From positions 1-15,111 of the forward strand of contig CAZXUQ010000009.1 in NCBI GenBank assembly GCA_964644075.1: a DNA stretch of 15,111 bases, given 5' to 3'. This stretch comes from JAGOMW01 sp964644075 (GTDB lineage: Bacteria > Patescibacteriota > Gracilibacteria > BD1-5 > UBA2023). The position numbers were made by a program, and so were the translations under genes. Below the pieces are notes generated by a model. That model saw only the letters and a program-made list of their open reading frames with translations, did not search any database and was not told the origin of the DNA. Shown in pieces: positions 1 to 7,700 of this stretch. Positions within the stretch are counted from its first letter, which is position 1, and each line of letters starts with the position of its first letter.

Positions 1-2
1 TC

Positions 3-1400
3 GCGACCATCGATGCGATCTATATCTCGCACTCACATACTGACCATCTCGATCCGTATACGCTTATAGAGATTTATAGTGCTTATTCTTCGGAGCAAGA
101 TTTCTCACCAGTTCGAAATGACAAAAATAAGGGACCAACCCTCTTGATCCCATTTACCCTCGAGTACCTCGCCCCACTTTTTCGCGAATATCTCGGTGAT
201 ATCGATATCCGAATACTCTGAAATAAACAACCTCTCACTCTCTCTGGTGTCGAAATCACTGGATACATGTTCCCCCAAAGTGATATCACCAACGAAGATG
301 ACGTCATGATGCTCGCAATCGCGAACTCACACGAGCTCCTCTTCGCTGAGATCGATACGCTCCCAGATGATACTGATCCTGATACGGCGAAGGCACTCTA
401 CCGATTATTTACTCGCCGAGAGTACGAGACGCGGAGTTACATCGCCTCGCGTAATGTCCTCGAGGCAGCCCTCCCAGTACTCGATCTCCCGAGTGAGAAA
501 CGAGAGGGGTATCGTCGTGAGTTCATCGCAGGTGAGAAGGAAAAAATGACATTTTCCTATGAGAAATATGAATACGAAGAATTTATGGATCTCCCTAGGT
601 TCTACGACCTTCCAGGTTTTGTGAGAGGTTTTATCGGCCAAGGGATCACCTATCCTTACTCACTTTCCTCTGAACTCGCAGAGTATGAGATTTTCTCACT
701 TCCAGAGATCGCATCGATGGAGAGTGATATTGCTCGTGCTCATGGATACGACTTCGCACAAAAGGCACTCCTCCCAGGCAGGCAATACTACCTCGAGGAT
801 GGTCAGATCGAGCAGGGGAGAAAGGAGTGTCCTGTCTGAGAATTAAAAATGAAGAATGAAGAATGAAGAGTAGAGACAGATACCAAGAGGCTCTACGCGT
901 CATGATCGCTCTTTCCACGGGCACTTTCAGATGATCAACTCAGAGAGGCGAGAGAGAAAATACTTGAAACACTGAATACGAAGTTTCTCCCATACTGGTC
1001 TGCCTCGTCCGTAGCGAGTCTGCGGGATGCGCTCATTCGAAATAATGGTACATATACGATTTTGCTACACAGTGATAAAAAAGAGAATATCTCTTATGAG
1101 TACTCTGTTGTTTCTGGGAAATTCCAAGAAGTCACCTTCAGGGAGGGTGTGCATATCGACGAATCTTACTATCTCCTCGATGTGCTGGATTTTCTCGAGT
1201 GACGACAGGATCTCTACTCCAATTTCTGGCATACACTCGATCCAAAAATGGTCTACCGACTCTGGACATGTCTTGGTGCGAATTTTTGTAATAATGATAT
1301 TATTCTCTCGAAATACCAACTTCACTTCGAGCGCGCACAAGAATGACTGACAGCGAATGATTTCGTAGAGTGAGTGCTCGCACATATCCGTAACCCATAG
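3..1400 (+). CDS. Metallo-beta-lactamase-fold protein with a C-terminal extra domain, 5' end cut by window
   Basis: Open from the window edge (first complete codon at 3) to TAG at 1398, 465 residues, with seven in-frame TGA codons (219, 837, 864, 903, 1200, 1344, 1371) read as Gly. The zinc-binding signature H-x-H-x-D-H is seen at residues 10-15 (IYISHSHTDHLD). It is followed at about residues 80-118 by a strand pattern with QSD, a DD pair and LLFAEID, which recalls the UlaG / CMP-NeuAc hydroxylase (CMAH)-like branch of the fold; that placement is inference. A charged linker (about 279-293) contains a three-copy 7-bp repeat. The remaining ~170 residues look like a separate alpha/beta domain, possibly SCP2-like. 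The true N-terminus lies upstream. The next gene starts 5 bases after the stop, so the two are probably cotranscribed. The fold is fairly sure; the substrate is unknown. Confidence 0.75.
849..869 (+). repeat. Three tandem copies of ATGAAGA inside the MBL-fold gene
   Basis: Three exact head-to-tail copies of the 7-mer ATGAAGA lie at the junction between the metallo-beta-lactamase part and the C-terminal part of the gene. The arms CTGTCT (832-837) and AGACAG (874-879) flank them as a short inverted repeat. Seven is not a multiple of three, so gain or loss of one copy would shift the frame. Here the frame stays open because TGA is read as Gly. Confidence 0.7.
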
Positions 1401-1405
1401 TCGCT

Positions 1406-2077
1406 ATGCATCTCCCCGCATATATGATCCTCTGTCTCTATGCCTGAGCGCTCGCTATCGTGAGAGTATTTCTCTCCCCAGATACCGCTCTCGGAGGGCT
1501 TGTGTGGAACCTCATCCTCGCAGTCATTCCCTATGTTTTCGCGCTCCTTGCAGTCGAGCGGAAGGGGTGGAGATTTTTCCTGTTTTTCTTTTTTTGGATC
1601 ATATTTTTCCCGAATAGTCTCTATATATTTACCGACTTTATCCATCTCGGGAAAGACGCGAGTCTCGTCCACTATGATATCGTCCTCATCGCGAGTACAG
1701 CGATCGCAGGACTCATCGCAGGATTTGCATCACTCGAGCTCATCCACACTTATTGGAATAGACGCATACACGGAATTCGCGCATGGATAGCTGTTTCTAC
1801 TGTGATGCTCGTCGGGGTTTTCGCGGTATTTATCGGGAGGTTTCAGAGATTTAACTCGTGGGATATCTTCCATGAGCCACTTCGGTTCCTGCGCGAAGTA
1901 TCAGAGGTGCTCTTACATCCGATGAGTCTCACTCCTGCGACGACGACACTGCGCGCTACTGAACAGGCTCTCTATGGTGCCCATGTGATCAATCCGTACT
2001 TATTTATCGCGCTGTATTTCTCTTTTTATATGATTCTCTATGTGTTTTTGTATCACACGAAGAAGAGATATCGCTAG
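1406..2077 (+). CDS. DUF1361-type integral membrane protein
   Basis: 223 residues, ATG 1406 to TAG 2075. One TGA (1445) falls inside the first membrane helix (CLYAGALAIV); without recoding the start would have to be the GTG at 1460, which removes that helix. The segment FFPNSLYIFTDFIHL followed by HYDIVLI, and IGRFQRFNSWDIFHEPL further on, match what I recall of DUF1361 membrane proteins. About six or seven hydrophobic helices are visible, ending in a basic cytoplasmic tail (HTKKRYR). The start is 5 bases after the preceding stop with no Shine-Dalgarno motif, so translational coupling is likely. Function is not known for the family. The last codons overlap the end of the convergent gene at 2074-2523. 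Confidence 0.8.
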
Positions 2078-2523
2078 GCTGATAGTTTTAGAATCATTCT
2101 CTTAAGAGATTGTGGTCGAATTAGATATTTGTGCCATCACGATTTCCTGATCCCATTATGGATATTTTTCCTGTAACAAACGAGACCACCATATACATGG
2201 TTTGTATGTTCTAAACGTTTTACGAAATCTATTTGATTATCTAGTTTTCATAGCTCTCTTTTTAGGTATGGCTTCATTCTGGTATTCCAGTTTTTGCTCT
2301 CAAGTACCAGAAAATTTCCATTTTTAAATTCTAGTACATGGTCGATGTTAGCATTTCAAAAATAATCACAATTATTTACGACCTTAAATTCTACACCACT
2401 CTGTTTTATTTTTCATAATATATGCTTTGTCCATTCTTCTCCTTGTTCTCATAAAAGTCTATTCCAGATTGGATACTTTCCTCGTAACATTTTCTTTTCA
2501 GAAGAAACACTACTGGTATGCAT
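2074..2523 (-). CDS. NERD-like / PD-(D/E)XK nuclease-family protein
   Basis: 149 residues from ATG 2523 to TAG 2074, with five in-frame TGA codons read as Gly (residues 24, 37, 56, 92, 129), so it is invisible under the standard code. The core NANIDHVLEF (residues 57-66) then FLVLESKNWN (71-80) matches the NERD pattern of an Asp at the end of one strand and E-x-K-N-W at the next. The expected metal-binding residues are D61, E75 and K77. The N-terminal GEEWTKHILGKI helix also fits. NERD and related domains are PD-(D/E)XK-fold nucleases, usually of uncertain biological role. The gene is markedly more AT-rich than its neighbours and has its own strong promoter, both suggesting an accessory gene. 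A stop lies just upstream in frame, so this ATG is the first possible one; no Shine-Dalgarno is seen. Confidence 0.7.
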
Positions 2524-2550
2524 ATTTTGAGATTATTGACTAATAATATT

Positions 2551-2579
2551 ATTTTATCATAATAAATATTTCATGTCAA
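2551..2579 (-). promoter_or_regulatory. Near-consensus sigma-70-type promoter for the NERD-like gene
   Basis: Minus strand: TTGACA (2579-2574), a 17-bp spacer, then TAAAAT (2556-2551). The predicted start of transcription is near 2544, about 20 bases before the ATG at 2523. The same DNA carries a plus-strand candidate, TTGACT (2536-2541) and TAATAA (2560-2565) with an 18-bp spacer, so the divergent promoters would overlap. Confidence 0.6.
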
Positions 2580-2602
2580 TTTCAGTTTTCCAACTTTTTC
2601 CT

Positions 2603-2608
2603 TATAAT
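2603..2608 (+). promoter_or_regulatory. TATAAT -10 box immediately upstream of murC
   Basis: A perfect TATAAT ends 6 bases before ATG 2615, placing the expected transcription start at or next to the A of the start codon, so a leaderless mRNA is possible. No good -35 is seen at 16-18 bp. If this box is used, the longer reading from ATG 2573 cannot be translated from this transcript, which supports 2615 as the murC start. Confidence 0.4.
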
Positions 2609-2614
2609 GCACCC

Positions 2615-4078
2615 ATGTCATCAGTTCAAAAACATCTTCATGTCATCGGTATCGGTGGGATCGGAGTATCTGCACTTGCGAGATATTACCACTTTCTCGG
2701 ATACAGCGTTTCTGGTTCAGATGGAGCAGATTCCCCATTTCTCGATACGCTCAGGTCCGAGGGGTTTGAGATTTTTATCGGTCACGATGAAAAAAATCTC
2801 AGAAATGATACCGACCTCGTCATCTACTCTGAGGCGATCATCACGAAGCCTGATCTCACTCCAGAGGAGCAAATCTATGCCAATCCTGAACTCGCGAAAG
2901 CACGCGATCTCTCTATCCGCCATCTCTCCTATCCTGTCGCACTCTCAGAAGTATTCAACACGAAACACGGGATCGCGATCACAGGTTCACATGGGAAGTC
3001 GACGACGACCGCTATGACGACCCTCATGCTCGCCAACGAATACAAAGATAATCCAACCATCGAAATCCCAGACGATGGGGCATTTGCCTACACACCGACT
3101 GCGCCTGGGACGAGCGCGATCATCGGGACACAGGTACCTCAGCTTGGCAATACCAATTTTTACTCTGAGGCTCACACGGAGAACTTCGTCATCGAAGCCT
3201 GCGAATACAAGCGATCATTTCTCCACTATCATCCCCGTATCACAGTTATCACTAATATAGACCTCGATCATCTCGATTATTACAAATCTCTCGAGGACTA
3301 TGTCTCAGCATTCCAGTCGATCGTCGATGTGACGAGCGAGTTCGTGATCATATCAGCAGATGACGAGAACTCGCAAAAACTTCTCATCCCAGATGCCAAA
3401 AAAATCATCGTCTGAAATGGAAAGATCACCTATTTCCCACGAGTAGAGGAGGACTGCTGTGGTACCAAGAAAATATACCACGTCGAAAAAACTCTGCCTC
3501 TCCCCGAGATGCACCTCCAGGTTCCATGAGATCACCTCATGCACGATGCGTACCTCGCCTACACAGTCGGAAAACTCCTCGGTATGCAGGATGGTATCAT
3601 TGCCCGAAAACTCGAGTCCTATCGTGGCTCATGGAGACGCTCTGAGATCATCCGGACCACCGTGCATGGCAATATCCTCATGTCAGACTATGGACATCAC
3701 CCGAACGAGATTCGCCCAACCCTTCGTGCGATCCGTGAGAAATACTCTGACAAAAAACTTTTTGTCGTCTTCCAGCCACACCAGTACTCACGTACTCGTG
3801 AACTTCTCCCTGAGTTCGCGACGTCATTTGGTGATGTGGATACACTCGTGATCCCAGATATTTATTTCTCCCGAGACAAAAAAGAAGATGTCGAGTGGAT
3901 GACGACCGAGAAACTCATCGCCGAGATTGCCAAACATCAGGCAAACGTATCGAACGGAAATGGACTCGAAAATACGGCAGATATTATCCGAGACTATGAC
4001 GCAAAAAATCCGAACTCTTCTGTCATCCTCCTCCTCGGGGCAGGGGATGTGGATACGCTCAGGTATGAGATAGAATAA
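2615..4078 (+). CDS. murC: UDP-N-acetylmuramate--L-alanine ligase MurC
   Basis: MurC ligates L-alanine to UDP-MurNAc with ATP in the cytoplasm, the first peptide step of peptidoglycan precursor synthesis. 487 residues, ATG 2615 to TAA 4076, close to the usual family size. The nucleotide fold glycine motif IGIGGIGVSALA begins at residue 11, the ATP loop GSHGKSTTT is at 124-132 (family G-[TS]-H-G-K-[TS]), NIDLDHLDYY at 214-223, and the C-terminal domain has DYGHHPNEI and FQPHQYSRTREL. Two TGA codons are read as Gly; the one at 3527 gives VPGDH, the invariant Gly of the PG-x-H motif opening the C-terminal domain. An alternative start at 2573 adds 14 residues, but family N-termini begin just before the glycine motif. 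It heads a run with orf69 and tsaC. Confidence 0.97.
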
Positions 4079-4095
4079 TTTTTTAATAGTTTCCT

Positions 4096-4305
4096 ATGAA
4101 TCCAGATATTTCTGCTATAGATACATCATCTCTGCCTTCCTCTTTCATGGGAGTGAACATGGATCCTACACACCTCATCTGGACGACGATACTTACACTT
4201 GTGGTATCTCACATCGGGGCAAAATATCTCGCCGAGACGACGCCTCGAGGATATTGGTTTTGGTTCACGATTATTAACCTTATTGTTTGATTTCTTTTTC
4301 TCTAG
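4096..4305 (+). CDS. Small two-helix membrane protein, function unknown
   Basis: 69 residues, ATG 4096 to TAG 4303, with one TGA (4288) read as Gly inside the second hydrophobic helix (FTIINLIVGFLFL). The N-terminal ~22 residues are polar, then one helix at about 27-44 and one at about 53-69 joined by a short segment ending TTPRGYW. It starts 17 bases after murC and ends one base before tsaC (TAG-t-ATG), so its ribosome is placed directly at the tsaC start. No family recognised. The reality of the gene is supported by the spacing, the two clean helices and the TAG stop. Confidence 0.65.
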
Positions 4306-4306
4306 T

Positions 4307-4843
4307 ATGACTGTATTTCTCCTTCCTACCGATACGTGTTATGGACTCGCGGGGAACTTTACTCGTGAGGATTTCGATGCGATCAATCAGATGAAGTGAC
4401 GTGACAATACCAAGCGACTTGCCCTGCTCGTAGCAGATTTCGATGATATGAAAAAATATGTCGAGATTAGAGACGAGCAGATCGAGTTTTTGAAGCAGTA
4501 TCCTCATCCATGGAGCTTCCTCGTTGTGAGACATCCTCGCTTCACTGTCCCAGAGTGGATGGATCCATCGAAATACGAGAAGCTCTCTCTGCGTGTCGCG
4601 AGTGTGTGCGTACCTCATTACTGATCTCGGATGAGAGATCTTTCGTTACCACTCTTTCTCACCTCAGCGAACCTCTCTGGTCACCCAGAGTCTCGCACTC
4701 TCGAAGAAGCCAAAAAATACTTCCCTCATCTTGATGGGATCGATGGAGGACTCTGTGATCGACCACCATCTGATATTTTTTCTCTCGGGGAAGATGGGGA
4801 GATCTTGTACTTGCGCCGAAATTATGAAAAAACTCCCGAATAG
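4307..4843 (+). CDS. tsaC: Threonylcarbamoyl-AMP synthase (TsaC/YrdC/Sua5 family)
   Basis: Makes L-threonylcarbamoyladenylate from threonine, bicarbonate and ATP, the first step of the t6A37 modification of ANN-decoding tRNAs, in the cytoplasm. 178 residues, ATG 4307 to TAG 4841, the size of the single-domain form. Seen: LLPTDTCYGLAG at the N-terminus (family PTDT-x-YGL), INQMKGRDNTKRLALLV (family K-x-R nucleotide motif), and LFLTSANLSGHPESRT near residues 115-130 (family TSAN-x-SG). TGA at 4397 supplies the Gly of KGR and TGA 4622 another Gly. The start is one base after the preceding stop. The stop codon lies in the loop of the terminator hairpin. Confidence 0.93.
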
Positions 4844-4856
4844 TCGGGAGTTTTTT
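4827..4856. terminator. Bidirectional intrinsic terminator between tsaC and the convergent 143-aa gene
   Basis: ACTCCCGA (4832-4839) pairs perfectly with TCGGGAGT (4844-4851) around the 4-base loop ATAG. It is flanked by an A-run on the left and a T-run on the right that extend the pairing and give a U-tract on either strand. The TAG of tsaC (4841-4843) forms part of the loop. The convergent gene on the minus strand ends at 4873, so the hairpin can serve both transcripts. Confidence 0.9.
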
Positions 4857-4872
4857 TACGAGATCAACATAT

Positions 4873-5304
4873 TTAATGTAGGGTTTTGGGACGTTCTATA
4901 ACTCACATTATCGAGTTATGAAATGTTCTTGCTATAAGCATTAATGCAGGTATTCCTCTACTAAATTTAACGATACTTCTAGTCTGTCCAGTTAGTCCAC
5001 TTAATCCTTCACTATCAAGAGATACTAATAATTCTGTAGCATTCCTTAGAGAAGAGCAATCCTTGGTAATGGTATCTACTATAACTAGTGCTATTAGATT
5101 TTTATGAAGAGCACTTTTTGCTTCCTTAAGAAGAAGAACGCCATTCCTTTCAAGAAAATCCGAATCGGATTCTAATCATCTCCTAATTGCTTCTAGTAAA
5201 TCTCGCCCATTACCACTATAAATTTCAGGACTAAATATCCTTCACTCTAGGTGAGGGAACAAAGGTAACTGACCATGATTGTCATTAGTTACTGTAGTTT
5301 GCAT
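4873..5304 (-). CDS. Unknown 143-residue protein downstream of miaA
   Basis: ATG 5304 to TAA 4873, 143 residues, with three TGA codons read as Gly (residues 21, 43, 134); without recoding only fragments exist. The N-terminus is polar (QTTVTNDNHG), followed by a predicted mostly helical protein with a hydrophobic stretch NLIALVIVDTI (69-79) and a C-terminal SRGIPALMLIARTF segment. No signal peptide and no family recognised. It overlaps the last 20 bases of miaA in another frame, and a TAA lies four codons upstream, so this ATG is the only ATG available. Its composition is AT-richer than miaA. The overlap suggests coupling to miaA translation; the function cannot be inferred from this. Confidence 0.7.
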
Positions 5305-6316
5305 ACCTTTTATTCCACGTTATCTGCCGTTTCGCATAGTTTCGACTATGTTGAGCCACGAGGGCGATGGTCTCATCGAGCGTGTGGAGTCACTCCATGT
5401 GTTCTACGACTTCTCGGTATCCGATTGTGTCGAGACCTGGGCATTTATTGCTAAACTTTGCGACAGTATAGCATACTTCCTCTAGGAGTCAAGTGAGAAA
5501 CATATTCTTCACACGAGCATCGATATTTGTGTAGAGTATTTTTCGATTTTCTGGACTATCGGCATAGGGAGTGAGAAAGAGTGGTGAAAATCGGAGCCTT
5601 TTCGTATTATGAGACTCGCGCTTGGATCGTCAGGTATCGCGGATGACCTCGAGTCCACGCATCACGTAGCGATAGTTCTCTGGGAGGAGCTCATCTGCAT
5701 AGGCAGGATCGACATCATGAAGCATTTGCCAGAGATACTCATTTCACTTTTCGGCGCGGATATTTTCGAGCTCTTTTCGGTACTCCCAGTCGGGAGGATT
5801 GTCGGGGTACTCCATGTCGTAGAGAACAGCATCTATATAGAGTCCAGTTCCTCCACACACTATAGGTAAAAATCATGAAACACTACGAATTTCTTTGTCA
5901 CCTTCGGGTTTTTCTCAGTCACTTACTGCAGAGTAAGCTCCTTTCGAAAAATCCTCGGTTCCGCGAACTTCTTGTTTTTGATGATTTTTTGGATAGTGAA
6001 ATTTCCCGAAAATGCTATCCACATCACGACGAAAATCCACCATCGAGTACTTCTCACTCGGATCGATCACATCGAGCATATGGTGAGGGATGCCCTGCAT
6101 TTCCTCTTTCTTGATTTTTCCTGTACCGATATCGAGACCACGATAGATCTGACGTGAGTCAGCCGAGATGATATGTGGATCGTATTCGAGGTCGCGTATA
6201 TGCTCTGCTATTTCTAGCGACATCGCAGTCTTCCCGCATGCAGTCGGCCCATAGACGACGATGATCTTGGGAAGTGGAGTCTCAGTTTTGAGATATGTAG
6301 AGATGATATCTTTCAT
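5285..6316 (-). CDS. miaA: tRNA dimethylallyltransferase MiaA
   Basis: Transfers dimethylallyl from DMAPP to N6 of A37 in tRNAs reading UNN codons, in the cytoplasm. 343 residues, ATG 6316 to TAA 5285, slightly longer than typical. Seen: P-loop GPTACGKT at 23-30, SADSRQIYRGLDIGTGK (family ADS-x-Q-x-Y-[RK]), HHMLDVIDPSEKYSMVDF, IVCGGTGLYIDA, and the C-terminal QHSRNYAKRQITWNKR (family TR-x-YAKRQ-x-TW). Six TGA codons are read as Gly, including the one in VIRDTGRSK, where the family has TG-[KR]. About 30 extra residues around FHYPKNHQKQEVRG to EKPEGDKEIRSVSG form a charged insertion before the GGTGLY motif. The start overlaps the stop of the upstream transporter as TAATG, a coupling arrangement. 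Confidence 0.96.
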
Positions 6317-7467
6317 TACTGTGGTCCGAGATTTTTGATTTTTGATTTTATCTGGTTGATATAGTTATCGAGATCCTCTATGAGGCTCAGGAGCACGAGA
6401 AAAATCGGTATACCCACGAGGAGTCCGATGAGTCCAAAAACATGCTCAGAGATGAGGAGGATGATAAACGTGATAAATACGGGGAAGTGTACGTAGGAAG
6501 AGACGATTTTCGGATTGAGATAGTAGGCTTCGACGGCATGGACAAACGCTATCATAGCCACACAGGCAAGCACGACAGGAAATCCGCCATATCCATAGCC
6601 GAGGATCAGGATGGGCACTCCTGAGATAAATGTCCCAAAAACGGGGATAAATCCACAGATAAACACGATGAGTGAGATGGTGAAAATAAATGGAAATGAT
6701 TTTTCTCCGTGAAAAAGACTAATCGTGATAAGTCATACAGTCGTCAGGATAGCATTCATGAGAGCGATGAGGGATTGCGCCTTGAAAATGAGTCCAAATC
6801 CAGATCCGATTTTCTTCGCGATCACAGCCCACTCGTCGTAGAGAAATCTGAAGTTCCCATTTCGTATCTGGGAGAGGAATTTTTCGATCCGTTTGCGATC
6901 AATGATAAAAAGATAAGAGAGGATGAGAGCGATGAGAAATTTCGTAAAAAATATCCCAGCATTTGTCACGTAGTTAAATGCATTTTTCCCGATTGACTCC
7001 AGATTATCGCTATTAACGACATCGGATGCTACGGTGTCGAGACCGAGGTCGAGGTTGGTGCTTTGCTCTATTTTCGCTATGAAATCTTGTCATTGGGTAG
7101 CGATTTTTGATGAGTTCGAGAGGAAACCATCGAGCTCTCGTCCGATCTGAGGGAGGATATTGACGAATATAAATACCAAAATCCCGATAAAAATAATATA
7201 GAGAAATGTGATCACGATGTTTGCTGTAGCGTATCGTTTTGCTATACGGTGGGGAGTATCCTGTTTCCCAGTCTCTCACCAGGTATGTATGCGTGTGGCG
7301 AGCCAGGTACCGAGTTCGAGAAAGATGTAGGCAAAAAGAAATGTCACAAAAAAGAGTACGAGGAAGTCTCGGAGCGCGTATCCGAGGACGAAGAGGATCG
7401 TGTAGGCGATCACTTTTTTCCAGAAAATTTCTCCGAAGATGAGCGGGATAAGTGATTTGAGTGTCAT
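6316..7467 (-). CDS. AI-2E family (PerM/YdiK-like) multi-pass membrane protein
   Basis: 383 residues from ATG 7467 to TAA 6316; ATG 7491 would add 8 residues but overlaps a TATAAT box, so I prefer 7467. Layout fits the AI-2E transporter family: two N-terminal helices (about 12-45), one helix near 84-105, a long soluble stretch (DGFLSNSSKIATQGQDF onward), then a cluster of helices with FICGFIPVFGTFISGVP, the motif EAYYLNPKIVSSYVHFP and the closing LIGLLVGIPIFLVLLSL. Three TGA codons are read as Gly. Members export small molecules or ions; some transport autoinducer-2 and others are Na+/H+ antiporters, so the substrate is not known here. It ends in TAATG overlapping miaA and probably drives the miaA operon. 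Confidence 0.9.
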
Positions 7468-7489
7468 GGGAAATAATGAGAGTATTCGC

Positions 7490-7517
7490 ATTATAGAGAA
7501 AAAACATGAGAAATCAA
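7490..7517 (-). promoter_or_regulatory. Promoter for the AI-2E-type gene and miaA operon
   Basis: Minus strand: TTGATT (7517-7512), 16-bp spacer, TATAAT (7495-7490). The -10 box includes the first two bases of ATG 7491, so that codon lies upstream of the expected start of transcription (about 7483). This favours the ATG at 7467. Confidence 0.55.
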
Positions 7518-7600
7518 AAAAAGTGAATACCTGAGGAAACGTGAAAAAATATTTTCCCTCTGAGATTTAAGAAATATTTAAGGATTAGTATGTATACTCG

Positions 7601-7622
7601 GAAATACTTTCGAAAGTATTTC
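7601..7622. promoter_or_regulatory. 22-bp perfect palindrome, candidate operator upstream of the cassette
   Basis: GAAATACTTTC and its exact reverse complement GAAAGTATTTC are joined without a spacer, with a TTTCGAAA centre; a further TTCGAAA follows at 7623-7629. It lies 79 bases before the first cassette ATG and just after a TATACT (7593-7598) that could be a -10 box, although no matching -35 is seen. It has no U-tract, so a terminator is unlikely. A repressor-binding site is the simplest guess, not proven. Confidence 0.45.
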
Positions 7623-7690
7623 TTCGAAATGGTATGGAGTCTTTCTCGGATTCTCGTACAATTTCCGAAGAAATTTTAACCAATCTTTGT

Positions 7691-7694
7691 AGGA
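7691..7694 (+). promoter_or_regulatory. Shine-Dalgarno AGGA before the first cassette gene
   Basis: AGGA ends 6 bases before ATG 7701. This is normal spacing in most bacteria, but most native genes in this window show no such motif, which sets the cassette apart. Confidence 0.6.
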
Positions 7695-7700
7695 ATTCCT

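Noticed and set aside
1065..1385. Minus-strand frame inside the MBL-fold gene
   Set aside because: The plus-strand reading continues the same frame as the upstream MBL domain once TGA is Gly.
2573..2614. Longer murC start at ATG 2573
   Set aside because: It adds 14 residues not typical of MurC, and a TATAAT box lies inside the extra codons.
3413..3529. murC as a pseudogene broken by nonsense mutations
   Set aside because: The same pattern occurs in every core gene, always as TGA and never TAA/TAG, with conserved residues continuing in the same frame.
7013..7507. Second minus-strand frame of 164 codons over the AI-2E-type gene
   Set aside because: Arg/His/Tyr-rich composition of an out-of-frame reading; the recoded frame gives a clear transporter.
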